From the NCBI RefSeq assembly GCF_002252445.1, contig NZ_NNRJ01000019.1, forward strand, positions 434,001 through 498,000: a stretch of 64,000 nucleotides of DNA, written 5' to 3'. This DNA comes from Brucella thiophenivorans. GTDB lineage: Bacteria; Pseudomonadota; Alphaproteobacteria; Rhizobiales; Rhizobiaceae. The notes under the pieces were generated by a model that did no database searches, had not been told where the DNA came from, and saw only the letters and a program-made list of their open reading frames with translations. A program made the position numbers and the translations under genes. Shown here in pieces: positions 1 through 8,534 of the stretch; the stretch's first letter is position 1, and each line of letters opens with the position of its first letter.

Positions 1-846
1 TCAGCGCGAAAACAGCGTCAATATCGGCAGATCATTGAGCATCGAACGCGTGACGCCCCCGAAAACCAATTCGCGCAGGCGCGAGTGGCTATAAGCACCC
101 ATCACGAGAAGATCTGCGCGCTGAGCAATAATATGTTCGCGCAGCACGTCCTGCGCATGACGACTATGTGATTCAAGCGGCGTTAAGTTCGCTTCAATTC
201 CGTGACGTGACAAGGCTTGCGCCAACTCGCTCCCGGCAAGCGCTTCATCTTCGCTTTCACGTTCTGGCGGATCAACCCAGATGACATCTGTGCGGCTCGC
301 GTTTTTCATCAATGGCATGGCGTCGAAAGCTGCGCGCGCGGCCTCCCGCTTGCCATTGAATGCCACCACAATACGATCAATCGCTTCCATCGGCATGATG
401 GGCGTATGTGGCACCAGCAAAACTGGACAGCTCGAATTGAAAACAAGCGTATCGGCGGTTTCATCATTGGTTGCCGGATCGTCAGGGTCAGGTTGACCAG
501 CCACGAGCAGTTCAGCACCAAGGCAAGAGGTCAGAACACCATCCGCAGCCGTTCCTGTTTCGGAGCGGGTTATACGGAATTCATGATGACCGCCCTGACG
601 ACGCATTTCTTCTTCAAAAAGCAGTTTCAGGTGCTCGGAGATCTCCTTATGCTGTTTGTCATGCAGTTCGAACATGCCGGGATCGATAAATCCGTTGGGA
701 TCAGCATAAACGATAGGAGAGGGTACAGAATAAAGTCCGATAACGTGAATGTCAGGCGTCCTGCGCGTCAACAGCGCAACTGCGGACAAAACCCGCTTTA
801 ACTCGGCTTCACTACGGGCATAAGCCACCACCGTCTTATAGGACAT
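1..846 (-). CDS. Universal stress protein, tandem UspA domains
   Basis: A 281-residue protein with two UspA-type domains (about residues 1-148 and 150-281), double the length of a single Usp. The C-terminal domain carries the expected nucleotide-binding loop, with MGAYSH followed by an R-rich segment and FGGVTRSML near residues 251-271, matching the G-2X-G-9X-G(S/T) pattern of ATP-binding Usps. The first domain ends in SSCPVLLVPH, also family-typical, but its loop is less complete. Cytoplasmic; the family is linked to stress survival, and no specific ligand can be read here. It is a single gene with a good AAGGAG ribosome-binding site 8 bases before its ATG. The stop codon is the first three bases of the window, so the gene is complete. 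Confidence 0.9.
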   Translation of the reverse strand: MSYKTVVAYARSEAELKRVLSAVALLTRRTPDIHVIGLYSVPSPIVYADPNGFIDPGMFELHDKQHKEISEHLKLLFEEEMRRQGGHHEFRITRSETGTAADGVLTSCLGAELLVAGQPDPDDPATNDETADTLVFNSSCPVLLVPHTPIMPMEAIDRIVVAFNGKREAARAAFDAMPLMKNASRTDVIWVDPPERESEDEALAGSELAQALSRHGIEANLTPLESHSRHAQDVLREHIIAQRADLLVMGAYSHSRLRELVFGGVTRSMLNDLPILTLFSR

Positions 847-925
847 ATCGGATCTCCTTCCGGCTATTTTTCTATTTAAGTATATAATAACTCAACGTAA
901 CAAACAGGCAAAAATCCTAATCTTC

Positions 926-1684
926 TCAAGCAGCTCCCTGCGTTTGCAACGTGATGATCATCGCTTCGATTGCACTCACTGCAAGATCAATCTTCGTCTC
1001 ATCGCTGCCGCGAACGACAAGCTCCGTACTAAACCTGCCATTTTCGAATTTTGGATAAGAGCCAATAATCGTTTCTGGGTTTTCCTTCTGGATCGCTGTA
1101 AGCGGTGCACCGATAACGCCTTCGCCAAAAGGACAGGAAACAGCCTTGGACAAAAGCTTGCGACCGGTTTTAAGCGTCGGCAGAACATTATCGAGCATAG
1201 CCTGAAAAACAGACGGTACGCCTGCCATTACATAGACATTGCTGATATGAAAACCGGGCGCTGTCGATACAGGATTATCGATATGGTCCGCGCCTTGCGG
1301 CATACGCGCCATCCGCTTGCGCGAATCCGTAAACTCCAGTTCACGTCGGGCATAATTTTCGGCCAGCAGCTTCATCGCCTTATCATCATAGATACAAGGC
1401 ACATTAAAAGCACGCGACACGGCATCCGCAGTGATGTCGTCATGGGTTGGCCCAATGCCGCCAGAGGTGAACACATAATCATAACCCGGACGCAATGCGT
1501 TAAGTGCTGCAACAATCGCATCTTCATCGTCGGGGACTATGCGGACCTCTTTGAGATCAATGCCGGCTGCGGTCAAAACATCGGCCAGATGACCAATATT
1601 CTTGTCTTTCGTACGTCCTGAGAGAAGTTCATCGCCAATAGCAAGCATTGCGGCTGTTACAGCCTGCTGCGGGGTATTCGTCAT
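926..1684 (-). CDS. MoaB/Mog-domain protein (CinA N-terminal-like)
   Basis: A 252-residue protein with the molybdopterin-binding MoaB/Mog fold in its first ~170 residues: GDELLSGRTKDKN near the start and TSGGIGPTHDD at about 87-97, the diagnostic binding loop. Full CinA proteins are about 400 residues and end in a nicotinamide-nucleotide amidase domain; that domain is absent. This is therefore the short, single-domain 'competence/damage-inducible protein A' type common in alphaproteobacteria. CinA N-terminal domains act as ADP-ribose/CoA-type pyrophosphatases in some species, while MoaB proteins adenylylate molybdopterin; which applies here is not visible. The start is an ATG with GGAG 7 bases upstream. 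It stands alone between the stress protein and tRNA-Leu. Confidence 0.85.
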   Translation of the reverse strand: MTNTPQQAVTAAMLAIGDELLSGRTKDKNIGHLADVLTAAGIDLKEVRIVPDDEDAIVAALNALRPGYDYVFTSGGIGPTHDDITADAVSRAFNVPCIYDDKAMKLLAENYARRELEFTDSRKRMARMPQGADHIDNPVSTAPGFHISNVYVMAGVPSVFQAMLDNVLPTLKTGRKLLSKAVSCPFGEGVIGAPLTAIQKENPETIIGSYPKFENGRFSTELVVRGSDETKIDLAVSAIEAMIITLQTQGAA

Positions 1685-1927
1685 GCCCAGACTCCATTCG
1701 ATCTGCGCATAGTTAATCCCCGGCAGATGAAAGCTGCAACTGATTTTCTATATTTTTCAAACTGGAGGCCCCGCATATGATCATTCAGTTTTACAATAAC
1801 TTACATTCCTCCAAATCGTTGCGAGCTATTTATTGAATAATTTCCACTGTCAGCAAAACCAGTTGTTACAAGCGTTCAAAACAGCTTGAATTTGTTTTAC
1901 AAATCATGACATAGAAAATCACAAGCT

Positions 1928-2013
1928 GCGGTCGTGGCGAAATTGGTATACGCAACGGACTTAAAATCCGTCGCCTTTTAGGCTTGCGGGTTCAAGTCCC
2001 GCCGACCGCACCA
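1928..2013 (+). tRNA. tRNA-Leu (anticodon UAA)
   Basis: An 86-base class II tRNA with the CCA end encoded. The acceptor arms GCGGTCG and CGACCGC pair perfectly, the anticodon stem ACGGA/TCCGT encloses a loop with TAA at 1962-1964, a long variable arm follows, and the T-arm GTTCAAGTC is standard. It decodes UUA leucine codons. A TTGAAT element about 35 bases upstream could be part of its promoter. Confidence 0.97.
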
Positions 2014-2112
2014 CCTATTCCATTGTGGATTAAACCTTACAGATTTAATCATGTTTGGCGTTTCAAGCTTGTTTGCAGCTTTAAAGCCATGTAGCCATGC
2101 GCAGATATTGTT

Positions 2113-3390
2113 ATGGATGCAGAAAGCTTACCAATGACCGCCTTCGTTAAAGCCGTAGTTCAAGCTGAAACTGCAATGCGTGCGCTGTTTCCAGAAACGC
2201 CGTTGCAGCTCAATGACTATCTTTCACGAAAATATGGCGCGGAAATCTGGCTTAAGCGCGAAGACCTGACCCCTGTTCGTTCTTATAAAATACGCGGCGC
2301 ATTCAACTTCATTTCGCGCGCAGTCAAAACCGCTGAAGAAAATGCAGTGTTCGTCTGCGCTTCCGCTGGCAATCACGCGCAGGGTTTTGCTTTTGCTTGC
2401 AGGCATTTTGGCCGCAAGGGAATAGTGTTCATGCCTGTGACGACGCCACAGCAGAAAATCGACAAAACCCGTGCTTTTGGTGCCGAATACATCGAAATCA
2501 AACTTATCGGCGACATTTTCGATACCTGCTATGCCGCTTCGCAAGAATATGCGCAAGCCCATGAAGGCGTGATGGTGCCACCATTCGACCATGCTGGTAT
2601 CATCGAAGGACAGGCGAGCGTAGCGCTGGAAATCGAACGCCAGCTACCAGACAATAAGAAGCCAGATTTTGTTTTCCTGCCAGTCGGCGGCGGTGGCCTT
2701 TCGGCAGGTGTCACACAATATTTTGGCGCACTTGGCTGGAAAACGGCCTATCGCTTTGTTGAGCCGCAAGGTGCCGCAAGCCTCAAGGGTAGCCTTGAAG
2801 CGGGCAAGCGGATCAAACTTTCCCAAGTGGATAATTTCGTCGATGGTGCGGCCGTTGCTGAAATCGGCAAAGAAAACTTCAAGCTTCTCAAAGGCTTCAA
2901 CAAAAACATTGTGATCACGGTTCCGGAAAACCGCCTGTGCTCAACCATGGTCGAAATGCTGAATATCGAAGGCGTGGTGCTTGAACCTGCCGGTGCACTT
3001 GGCATTGATGCACTCAAGAATTTCAAGAAAAGCGAACTCAAAGGCAAGCGCATCGTCATTGTGGTGTCGGGCGGCAATTTCGATTTCGAACGTCTGCCAG
3101 ACGTGAAAGAACGTGCCCTTCGCTATGAAGGCCTAAAGAAGTATTTCATCTTCCGCTTCCCGCAGCGCCCGGGCGCGCTTCGATCGTTCCTTGATCTGCT
3201 TGGGCCGGAAGATGACGTCGCACGCTTTGAATACCTTAAAAAATCCGCGCGTAATTTCGGTTCTGTGCTGATTGGTATCGAAACCAGAAATGCTGCCAAT
3301 TTCAAAATTTTGGAAAAGAAATTCGCTGAAGCGGGCTGGGCTTATCAGGATATAACTGACAATCAGGTACTTGCAGATTTCATTATCTGA
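2113..3390 (+). CDS. ilvA: Threonine ammonia-lyase (biosynthetic threonine dehydratase)
   Basis: A 425-residue PLP fold-type II enzyme that deaminates threonine to 2-oxobutanoate, the first step of isoleucine synthesis. The PLP lysine is K59 within SYKIRGAFN. The SAGNHAQG phosphate-contact loop and the glycine-rich VGGGGLSAG are intact. The last ~85 residues (from about 340, FRFPQRPGALRSFL) form a single ACT-like regulatory domain, so feedback control by isoleucine is plausible. Length matches the ~420-residue single-regulatory-domain class rather than the ~510-residue E. coli IlvA. The ribosome-binding site is poor; an internal ATG at 2134 is an alternative start. It is monocistronic between tRNA-Leu and the helicase gene. 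Confidence 0.93.
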   Translation: MDAESLPMTAFVKAVVQAETAMRALFPETPLQLNDYLSRKYGAEIWLKREDLTPVRSYKIRGAFNFISRAVKTAEENAVFVCASAGNHAQGFAFACRHFGRKGIVFMPVTTPQQKIDKTRAFGAEYIEIKLIGDIFDTCYAASQEYAQAHEGVMVPPFDHAGIIEGQASVALEIERQLPDNKKPDFVFLPVGGGGLSAGVTQYFGALGWKTAYRFVEPQGAASLKGSLEAGKRIKLSQVDNFVDGAAVAEIGKENFKLLKGFNKNIVITVPENRLCSTMVEMLNIEGVVLEPAGALGIDALKNFKKSELKGKRIVIVVSGGNFDFERLPDVKERALRYEGLKKYFIFRFPQRPGALRSFLDLLGPEDDVARFEYLKKSARNFGSVLIGIETRNAANFKILEKKFAEAGWAYQDITDNQVLADFII

Positions 3391-3687
3391 TCGCGCATCA
3401 ACCAAAAAACGTTTGCATTTTTGCGCAAAACAGACCATATGGCCCTTTAGGCGCATGGACTGAACAATTTCAGTCTTCCCGGAATCGGACTTGTTGCGTC
3501 TCGCCTCTTGCAGTCAGAATGGTCTGATAGCAGGGGAGACCCGACTGGTTTCGGGCACGGCAGCGCAAGTCGACCGGAGTTTTCCGGCGTCCCGTCGTAT
3601 CATCAAAAAGCTATTGTTCGGCAAGTTGCGCTTGTCCGAAGTTTTAGAGCGGACCACGATTGTGTGGTGCCGCCGAAAGAGATTGAA
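3391..3687 (+). other. Gene-free stretch upstream of helicase; probable long 5' leader
   Basis: This 297-base stretch separates ilvA from the proposed TTG start of the helicase gene. It contains a small hairpin, GACTGAA-caat-TTCAGTC at 3456-3473, without a T-tract. An open frame in phase with the helicase reaches back to 3508, but its predicted extension (rich in R, S, G, P) has no family match. I read it as leader RNA or promoter, not protein. Confidence 0.4.
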
Positions 3688-5076
3688 TTGACTACTGAAA
3701 ACACAGGCGGCTTTGCTGCTCTTGGTATTACAGGCGTTCTGCTTAAAGGCGTTGAAGCCGCTGGCATGACCGAGCCAAAGCCCATTCAGACGCAAGCCAT
3801 TCCGCATCAGCTGGAAGGCCGCGACATTCTTGGTATTGCGCAGACCGGCTCCGGCAAGACGGCTGCATTCAGCCTGCCAATTTTGCAGAAAATCATTGCA
3901 CTTGGTGACAAGCGCAAGGGCAAGACTGCGCGAGCGCTGATCCTCGCGCCAACCCGCGAACTCGCTGTACAGATCGAAGAAACAATCCGCGTTGTTGCCA
4001 AACAGGCGCATATTTCGACGGCACTGGTTCTTGGTGGCGTTTCGCGTCTGAGCCAGATTAAGCGTATGCAGGGCGGCGTTGACGTACTTATCGCAACTCC
4101 TGGTCGTTTGACCGATCTGGTGCGTGAAAACTGCGTAGATCTGTCAGAAACCCGTTGGCTGGTTCTCGATGAAGCTGACCGTATGCTCGATATGGGCTTC
4201 ATCAACGATGTGAAGCGCATCGCTAAAGGCACACACAAGAATCGCCAGACTGCTCTTTTCTCGGCAACCATGCCTAAGGAAATCGCAGCCCTTGCACAGA
4301 CACTGCTGCGTGATCCTATCCGGGTCGAAGTTGCGCCACAGGGTACAACTGCTGCGGAAATCACGCAGGTCGTGCATCCGGTTCCAACAAAAGACAAGCG
4401 CCGTCTGCTTTCTGGTCTGCTGGCTGACAAGGGCATGAAATCGGTTATCGTCTTCACCCGCACCAAGCATGGCGCAGATGCTGTTGTTCGTCATCTCGAA
4501 CGCGATGGCTTTGATGTTGCTGCAATCCATGGCAACAAATCGCAAAATGCCCGTCAGCGCGCGCTGAACGGCTTCCGCGATGGCACGCTTCGTATTCTGG
4601 TCGCAACCGACATCGCCGCCCGCGGCATTGACGTTCCGGGCATCAGCCATGTCGTCAATTACGATCTGCCAGATGAGCCGGAAACCTATGTGCACCGTAT
4701 TGGCCGCACTGGCCGTAACGGCGCAAGTGGCGCTTCAATCACACTATATGATGCAGCTACGGAAGATACGAAACTACGTGCAGTTGAACGTGTTACCCGT
4801 ACGAAGCTGACTATTAAGGAAGCACCTGTTAAACTTGCTCCGGCACCTGCAGCAAAGTTTGATGACGCTGATAAGCCAGAGCGCAGCCGTAAGCCCGGTT
4901 CGCATGGTGTGCCGCAGAAGCATCGCCGTCCGGCAAATAAAATGGCTAAGTCATCTGGCGAACATCGCGCAAATCCAGCGCCCAAGCCTGCAAGTGGTGA
5001 CGCTGCTGCACAGCCAAAGCGTCCATTCCATCGCAAGCGTCGTCCAGGCAACGGCGGCGGTCAACGCGCTGCATAA
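3688..5076 (+). CDS. DEAD-box ATP-dependent RNA helicase, RhlE type
   Basis: An ATP-dependent RNA helicase acting in ribosome assembly or RNA turnover. From the proposed start all core motifs are present: Q motif TEPKPIQTQAI (28-38), Walker A AQTGSGKT (51-58), PTRELA, TPGR, DEAD, SAT, ARGID and HRIGRTGR. A basic Pro/Lys/Arg-rich tail of ~80 residues follows, as in the RhlE group. The frame is open from 3508, but the family begins shortly before the Q motif; TTG at 3688, 6 bases after AAAGAG, gives a normal 462-residue protein and is chosen here. The long untranslated leader would fit cold-induced helicase genes, which is inference. A strong hairpin terminator follows at once. Confidence 0.9.
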   Translation: MTTENTGGFAALGITGVLLKGVEAAGMTEPKPIQTQAIPHQLEGRDILGIAQTGSGKTAAFSLPILQKIIALGDKRKGKTARALILAPTRELAVQIEETIRVVAKQAHISTALVLGGVSRLSQIKRMQGGVDVLIATPGRLTDLVRENCVDLSETRWLVLDEADRMLDMGFINDVKRIAKGTHKNRQTALFSATMPKEIAALAQTLLRDPIRVEVAPQGTTAAEITQVVHPVPTKDKRRLLSGLLADKGMKSVIVFTRTKHGADAVVRHLERDGFDVAAIHGNKSQNARQRALNGFRDGTLRILVATDIAARGIDVPGISHVVNYDLPDEPETYVHRIGRTGRNGASGASITLYDAATEDTKLRAVERVTRTKLTIKEAPVKLAPAPAAKFDDADKPERSRKPGSHGVPQKHRRPANKMAKSSGEHRANPAPKPASGDAAAQPKRPFHRKRRPGNGGGQRAA

Positions 5077-5096
5077 ACGCTCGATAAAAGAATAAT

Positions 5097-5132
5097 AAAA
5101 AGCCAATCTGATCTAATCAGATTGGCTTTTTA
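5097..5132 (+). terminator. Rho-independent terminator (repeat-family palindrome)
   Basis: A perfect 12-bp stem, AGCCAATCTGAT/ATCAGATTGGCT, encloses a 3-base loop (CTA), flanked by A4 on the left and T5 on the right. It ends the helicase transcript. Its centre ATCTGAT-nnn-ATCAGAT is shared with three other palindromes in this window (43053, 51367, 56644). Confidence 0.9.
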
Positions 5133-5261
5133 TATGCGGTTTTTTCGTTGAAGCCTGAATACAGAGTTTGCACTTACGCTTTCACGGGGAAAATTATTCC
5201 GAACTTGCTTGAAGAGCATTGTGCTTCAACATAGTTTCCTCTCAACTAAGGGATGGAGACC

Positions 5262-6290
5262 ATGCTCGACTCGGCACTAGACGCAATCGGCAATACGCCA
5301 CTGATCCGTTTAAAGAAGGCTTCCGAAATCACCGGTTGCGAAATCTATGGCAAAGCCGAGTTTCTCAATCCCGGCCAGTCGGTCAAGGACCGTGCCGCGC
5401 TCTATATTATCCGCGATGCGGAAAAACGCGGCCTGTTAAAACCGGGCGGCGTTATCGTCGAAGGCACAGCGGGAAACACCGGCATTGGCCTCACATTTGT
5501 TGCCAAGGTGCTCGGCTATCGTACTGTGATCGTTATTCCTGAAACGCAAAGTCAGGAAAAGAAAGACACTCTTCGTCTGCTTGGCGCGGAATTGATTGAA
5601 GTGCCTGCTGCACCTTATCGCAATCCCAACAATTATGTGCGTCTGTCAGGCCGTTTGGCCGAGCAACTCGCAAAGACCGAACCCAATGGCGTAATCTGGG
5701 CCAATCAGTTCGACAATGTCGCTAATCGTCTATCGCATATTGAAACAACGGCGCAGGAAATCTGGCGTGATACCAATGGCAAGGTCGATGGCTTCGTTTC
5801 GGCGGTAGGCTCGGGCGGCACGCTCGCGGGTACAGCTTTTGGCCTTAAGGACAACAATGCAAATATCAAGATTGCATTGGCCGATCCGCATGGCGCAGCA
5901 CTGCATTCTTTTTACACCACGGGCGAGTTGAAGGCCGAGGGCGATTCCATCACCGAAGGCATCGGGCAGGGACGTATCACCGCCAATCTCGAAGGTTTTA
6001 CACCAGACTTTTCCTATCAGGTGCCAGACGCCGAAGCACTCGATATTGTTTTTAATCTTGTGCAAGAGGAGGGGCTTTGCCTCGGCGGTTCATCCGGCAT
6101 CAATATTGCGGGTGCGATCCGCCTTGCAAAAGATCTCGGTCCGGGCCACACCATCGTGACGGTGCTGTGCGACTATGGTAATCGTTATCAATCCAAGCTG
6201 TTCAATCCAGCTTTCCTGCGCGGCAAGTATCTGCCAGTACCGGGCTGGTTGGAACAGAAAACCGACATACACATACCTTACGAGGGATAA
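5262..6290 (+). CDS. cysK: Cysteine synthase A (O-acetylserine sulfhydrylase)
   Basis: A PLP-dependent enzyme that makes cysteine from O-acetylserine and sulfide. Numbered from the ATG at 5262 (342 residues), the PLP lysine is K42 in GQSVKDRAA; the substrate loop EGTAGNTG and the glycine loop VGSGGT are present. The ATG at 5262 has GGAG 4 bases upstream; an ATG at 5253 would add three residues. Slightly longer than E. coli CysK (323). It is the first gene of a tight operon, with only two bases between its stop and the alanyl-tRNA editing gene. No cystathionine beta-synthase-type regulatory domain is present. The related family of cystathionine beta-synthases is less likely given the absence of a haem or CBS domain. 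Confidence 0.92.
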   Translation: MLDSALDAIGNTPLIRLKKASEITGCEIYGKAEFLNPGQSVKDRAALYIIRDAEKRGLLKPGGVIVEGTAGNTGIGLTFVAKVLGYRTVIVIPETQSQEKKDTLRLLGAELIEVPAAPYRNPNNYVRLSGRLAEQLAKTEPNGVIWANQFDNVANRLSHIETTAQEIWRDTNGKVDGFVSAVGSGGTLAGTAFGLKDNNANIKIALADPHGAALHSFYTTGELKAEGDSITEGIGQGRITANLEGFTPDFSYQVPDAEALDIVFNLVQEEGLCLGGSSGINIAGAIRLAKDLGPGHTIVTVLCDYGNRYQSKLFNPAFLRGKYLPVPGWLEQKTDIHIPYEG

Positions 6291-6292
6291 TC

Positions 6293-7036
6293 ATGGCATA
6301 CGAGACTGAAGCTCTTTTCCGCGAAGATGCATATCTTAAAAGCGCGGAGGGTTCAGTCCTTGCCTTGACGGAATCCGGCGGAATCATTCTCGATCAAACC
6401 AATTTCTACGCTACTTCCGGCGGACAGCCGGGAGATACGGGTTATTTTGAACGTCCCGACGGTTCACGCATCCAGATTGCTGCAACCGTTACCGGCGAGA
6501 GCAAAAGCGAAATCATCCATATTCCAGCCGAAGGGGAGGGCTTGCCTGATATTGGTGAAAAGCTGGTTTTGCATATCAACTGGGAACGTCGCCTTAAACT
6601 CATGCGAATGCATACGGCCTGCCATCTGCTTTCGGTCGCCTGTCCGTTCCCGATCACTGGGGCTGCCGTCGGTGAAGAGGAAAGCCGCGTTGACTTCGAC
6701 CTGCCGGATGCAAGCTACACCAAAGAATTTGTCACAGAAAAGCTGATGGCAATGGTCAATGCCAATGAGCCGGTCAGCTTGCACTGGATAACCGACGAGG
6801 AATTTCTCGCCAATCCCGACATTGTCAAATCAAAAAATGTGCGCCCGCCGGTGGGAGCAGGCCGCCTTCGTCTGGTGGTGATTGGTGAAAATGGCTCGGT
6901 AGATTCGCAACCTTGCGGCGGCACACACGTTTCTCAAACGCAGGAAGTGGGTGAAATCCACATCGGCAAGATCGAAAAGAAGGGCAAGGAAAACCGCCGC
7001 TTCCGCATTCGATTTGGCAACGCACCGCAAGCTTGA
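6293..7036 (+). CDS. Stand-alone alanyl-tRNA editing protein (AlaX type)
   Basis: A 247-residue homologue of the editing domain of alanyl-tRNA synthetase, which in this family hydrolyses Ser-tRNA(Ala) or Gly-tRNA(Ala) in trans. The zinc-binding pair is visible as HTACH (H107, H111) and CGGTH near 211-215. An N-terminal region (FYATSGGQPGDTG, ~39-51) corresponds to the glycine-rich beta-barrel present in the medium-length AlaX class. There is no aminoacylation domain. It follows cysK by two bases and is followed by the sulfurtransferase, so it is probably co-expressed with cysteine and sulfur metabolism; whether its substrate relates to that context is not known from sequence. Confidence 0.9.
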   Translation: MAYETEALFREDAYLKSAEGSVLALTESGGIILDQTNFYATSGGQPGDTGYFERPDGSRIQIAATVTGESKSEIIHIPAEGEGLPDIGEKLVLHINWERRLKLMRMHTACHLLSVACPFPITGAAVGEEESRVDFDLPDASYTKEFVTEKLMAMVNANEPVSLHWITDEEFLANPDIVKSKNVRPPVGAGRLRLVVIGENGSVDSQPCGGTHVSQTQEVGEIHIGKIEKKGKENRRFRIRFGNAPQA

Positions 7037-7053
7037 GAATTTCAGGAGCAATC

Positions 7054-7908
7054 ATGTCCGATAAAAGCGCATTTGTTATCTCCCGCGATGATCTGAAAGC
7101 CCGACTAGGCGAGCCGGGTTTGGCGATTGTCGACGCTTCCTGGTATTTGCCCACAGCCGGTCGCAATGGACGCGACGAATATGATGCAGCACATATTCCC
7201 GGTTCTGTATTTTTCGATCAGGATTTGATCGCAGATAAGGATTCCGGTCTGCCACATACTTTGCCATCGCCGGAGTTTTTTGCACGCCATGTCGGTGCTA
7301 TGGGCATCACAGTTGACGAAACGGTGGTTGTCTATGACGGCCCCGGCATGTTTTCAGCGCCGCGTGTATGGTGGATGTTCCGCGTCATGGGCGTGAAAAA
7401 CGTTCTGGTTCTTGATGGCGGTTTCGACAATTGGAAATCCTCCAATTTACTGGTCACCGATGAAATAACCAAGATCGCACCATCCCTTTTCACGCCGTCA
7501 TTTAACGAAGCCAAAGTCGTCGACTTTAACGAGATGAGTAAGGTCGTAGGCGAACACAGCTCGCAGATTGCCGATGCGCGTGCCGCTGGCCGTTTCACTG
7601 GTCGCGATGCAGAACCACGCGAAGGAATGCGCTCTGGTCATATGCCGGGTGCGCGCAATGTGCCGGTCGGAACTCTATCTGAAAATGGCGCGCTGAAAAA
7701 TCTCGACAGCCTACGTGAGATATTCGCTAACGCAGGCGTCGATCTCAACAAGCCTGTTATCACAAGTTGCGGTTCTGGCGTGACGGCTGCGGTCATCACG
7801 CTTGCTCTGACTTCCCTTGGTCATGAAGACAATCGGCTTTATGATGGCTCATGGAGCGAATGGGGCAGCAGACAGGACACGCCGGTTGTAACAGGCGAAG
7901 CAGAATAA
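7054..7908 (+). CDS. sseA: 3-mercaptopyruvate/thiosulfate sulfurtransferase
   Basis: A 284-residue protein with two tandem rhodanese domains; the first is structural and the second catalytic. The active-site loop SCGSGVTA carries the sulfane-binding cysteine, and the CGSGVTA form is typical of 3-mercaptopyruvate sulfurtransferases rather than thiosulfate rhodaneses. It transfers sulfur from mercaptopyruvate (derived from cysteine) to an acceptor thiol or cyanide. The chosen ATG at 7054 has AGGAG 5 bases upstream; a longer in-frame TTG at 7033 would overlap the previous gene and is less likely. It sits in the cysK operon, 17 bases after the editing gene and one base before the acetyltransferase. 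Confidence 0.92.
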   Translation: MSDKSAFVISRDDLKARLGEPGLAIVDASWYLPTAGRNGRDEYDAAHIPGSVFFDQDLIADKDSGLPHTLPSPEFFARHVGAMGITVDETVVVYDGPGMFSAPRVWWMFRVMGVKNVLVLDGGFDNWKSSNLLVTDEITKIAPSLFTPSFNEAKVVDFNEMSKVVGEHSSQIADARAAGRFTGRDAEPREGMRSGHMPGARNVPVGTLSENGALKNLDSLREIFANAGVDLNKPVITSCGSGVTAAVITLALTSLGHEDNRLYDGSWSEWGSRQDTPVVTGEAE

Positions 7909-7909
7909 C

Positions 7910-8431
7910 ATGGCTGAAAAGCTTACCGCCAGAGTGACACATCTGGAGATGACAGCGAGACCGTCGCTGTCAGTTCCGGTTCCGTCTGGTTTGCGCCTTG
8001 CAATCATGCGTTCGACGCAAATGCCGGTGCATTTTTATCGCTACCTTTATGAACAGGTTGGACGCCAGCACCATTGGATGATGCGACGTGTGCAAAGCGA
8101 TGAAGAAGTGACGCGGGCAATCCATGCCGAAACCACGGAAATTCACGTTCTTTATGTTGATGGAAATCCGGCAGGACTTTTAGAGATCAATCTAGCCTAC
8201 ATGCCTGAAACGTCAGAAATTCTCTATTTTGGTTTGATGCCAGACTATCAGGGGCGGGGACTGGGGAAATTCTTTCTGAACGAAGCGATTTCAACCGCAT
8301 GGTCACACGATCCACAAAAAGTGGCTATTCACACCAACACGCTCGATAGTCCGCGTGCACTGCAACTTTATCAGAGGATGGGCTTTGAGCCGGTTGGCTG
8401 GTCAGAAGAAGAGGTCATACCTTGGGAATAA
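7910..8431 (+). CDS. GNAT-family N-acetyltransferase
   Basis: A 173-residue GNAT protein. The acetyl-CoA pyrophosphate-binding segment is visible as GLMPDYQGRGLGKFFL (about 118-133), containing the Q/RxxGxG/A signature, preceded by the typical beta4 strand EILYFG and followed by HTNTLDSPRALQLYQRMGFEP, which is motif B. The substrate cannot be predicted. It is the last gene of the cysK-alaX-sseA operon, starting one base after the sseA stop, so translational coupling is likely. Confidence 0.88.
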   Translation: MAEKLTARVTHLEMTARPSLSVPVPSGLRLAIMRSTQMPVHFYRYLYEQVGRQHHWMMRRVQSDEEVTRAIHAETTEIHVLYVDGNPAGLLEINLAYMPETSEILYFGLMPDYQGRGLGKFFLNEAISTAWSHDPQKVAIHTNTLDSPRALQLYQRMGFEPVGWSEEEVIPWE

Positions 8432-8487
8432 GCTAGACCGGTTCTCTTAAACGGAACGGTCAGGACCGCTCTTATCTATTTATTTTT

Positions 8488-8534
8488 GCGCATTATCCAA
8501 CGCAAAACCGCAACGCACTTTTGCTGAAAATGCT
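8488..8534 (-). repeat. Mosaic repeat core, reverse orientation
   Basis: A 47-bp imperfect inverted repeat (GCGCATTATCC on one side, GAAAATGC on the other, around AAAACCGC...GCACTTTTGC). It matches the reverse complement of the cores at 51306, 56584 and 45968. It lies against the stop codon of the diguanylate cyclase gene and between convergent genes, so it may help end both transcripts. Confidence 0.6.

Noticed and set aside
944-1621. A 225-codon open frame antisense to the MoaB/CinA-like gene
   Set aside because: Shadow frame; the minus-strand gene has the conserved TSGGIGPTHDD motif and a good ribosome-binding site.
1777-1836. A 19-codon frame with a strong GGAGG ribosome-binding site upstream of tRNA-Leu
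   Set aside because: Too short to judge; the ribosome-binding site match may be chance, and no partner gene follows.
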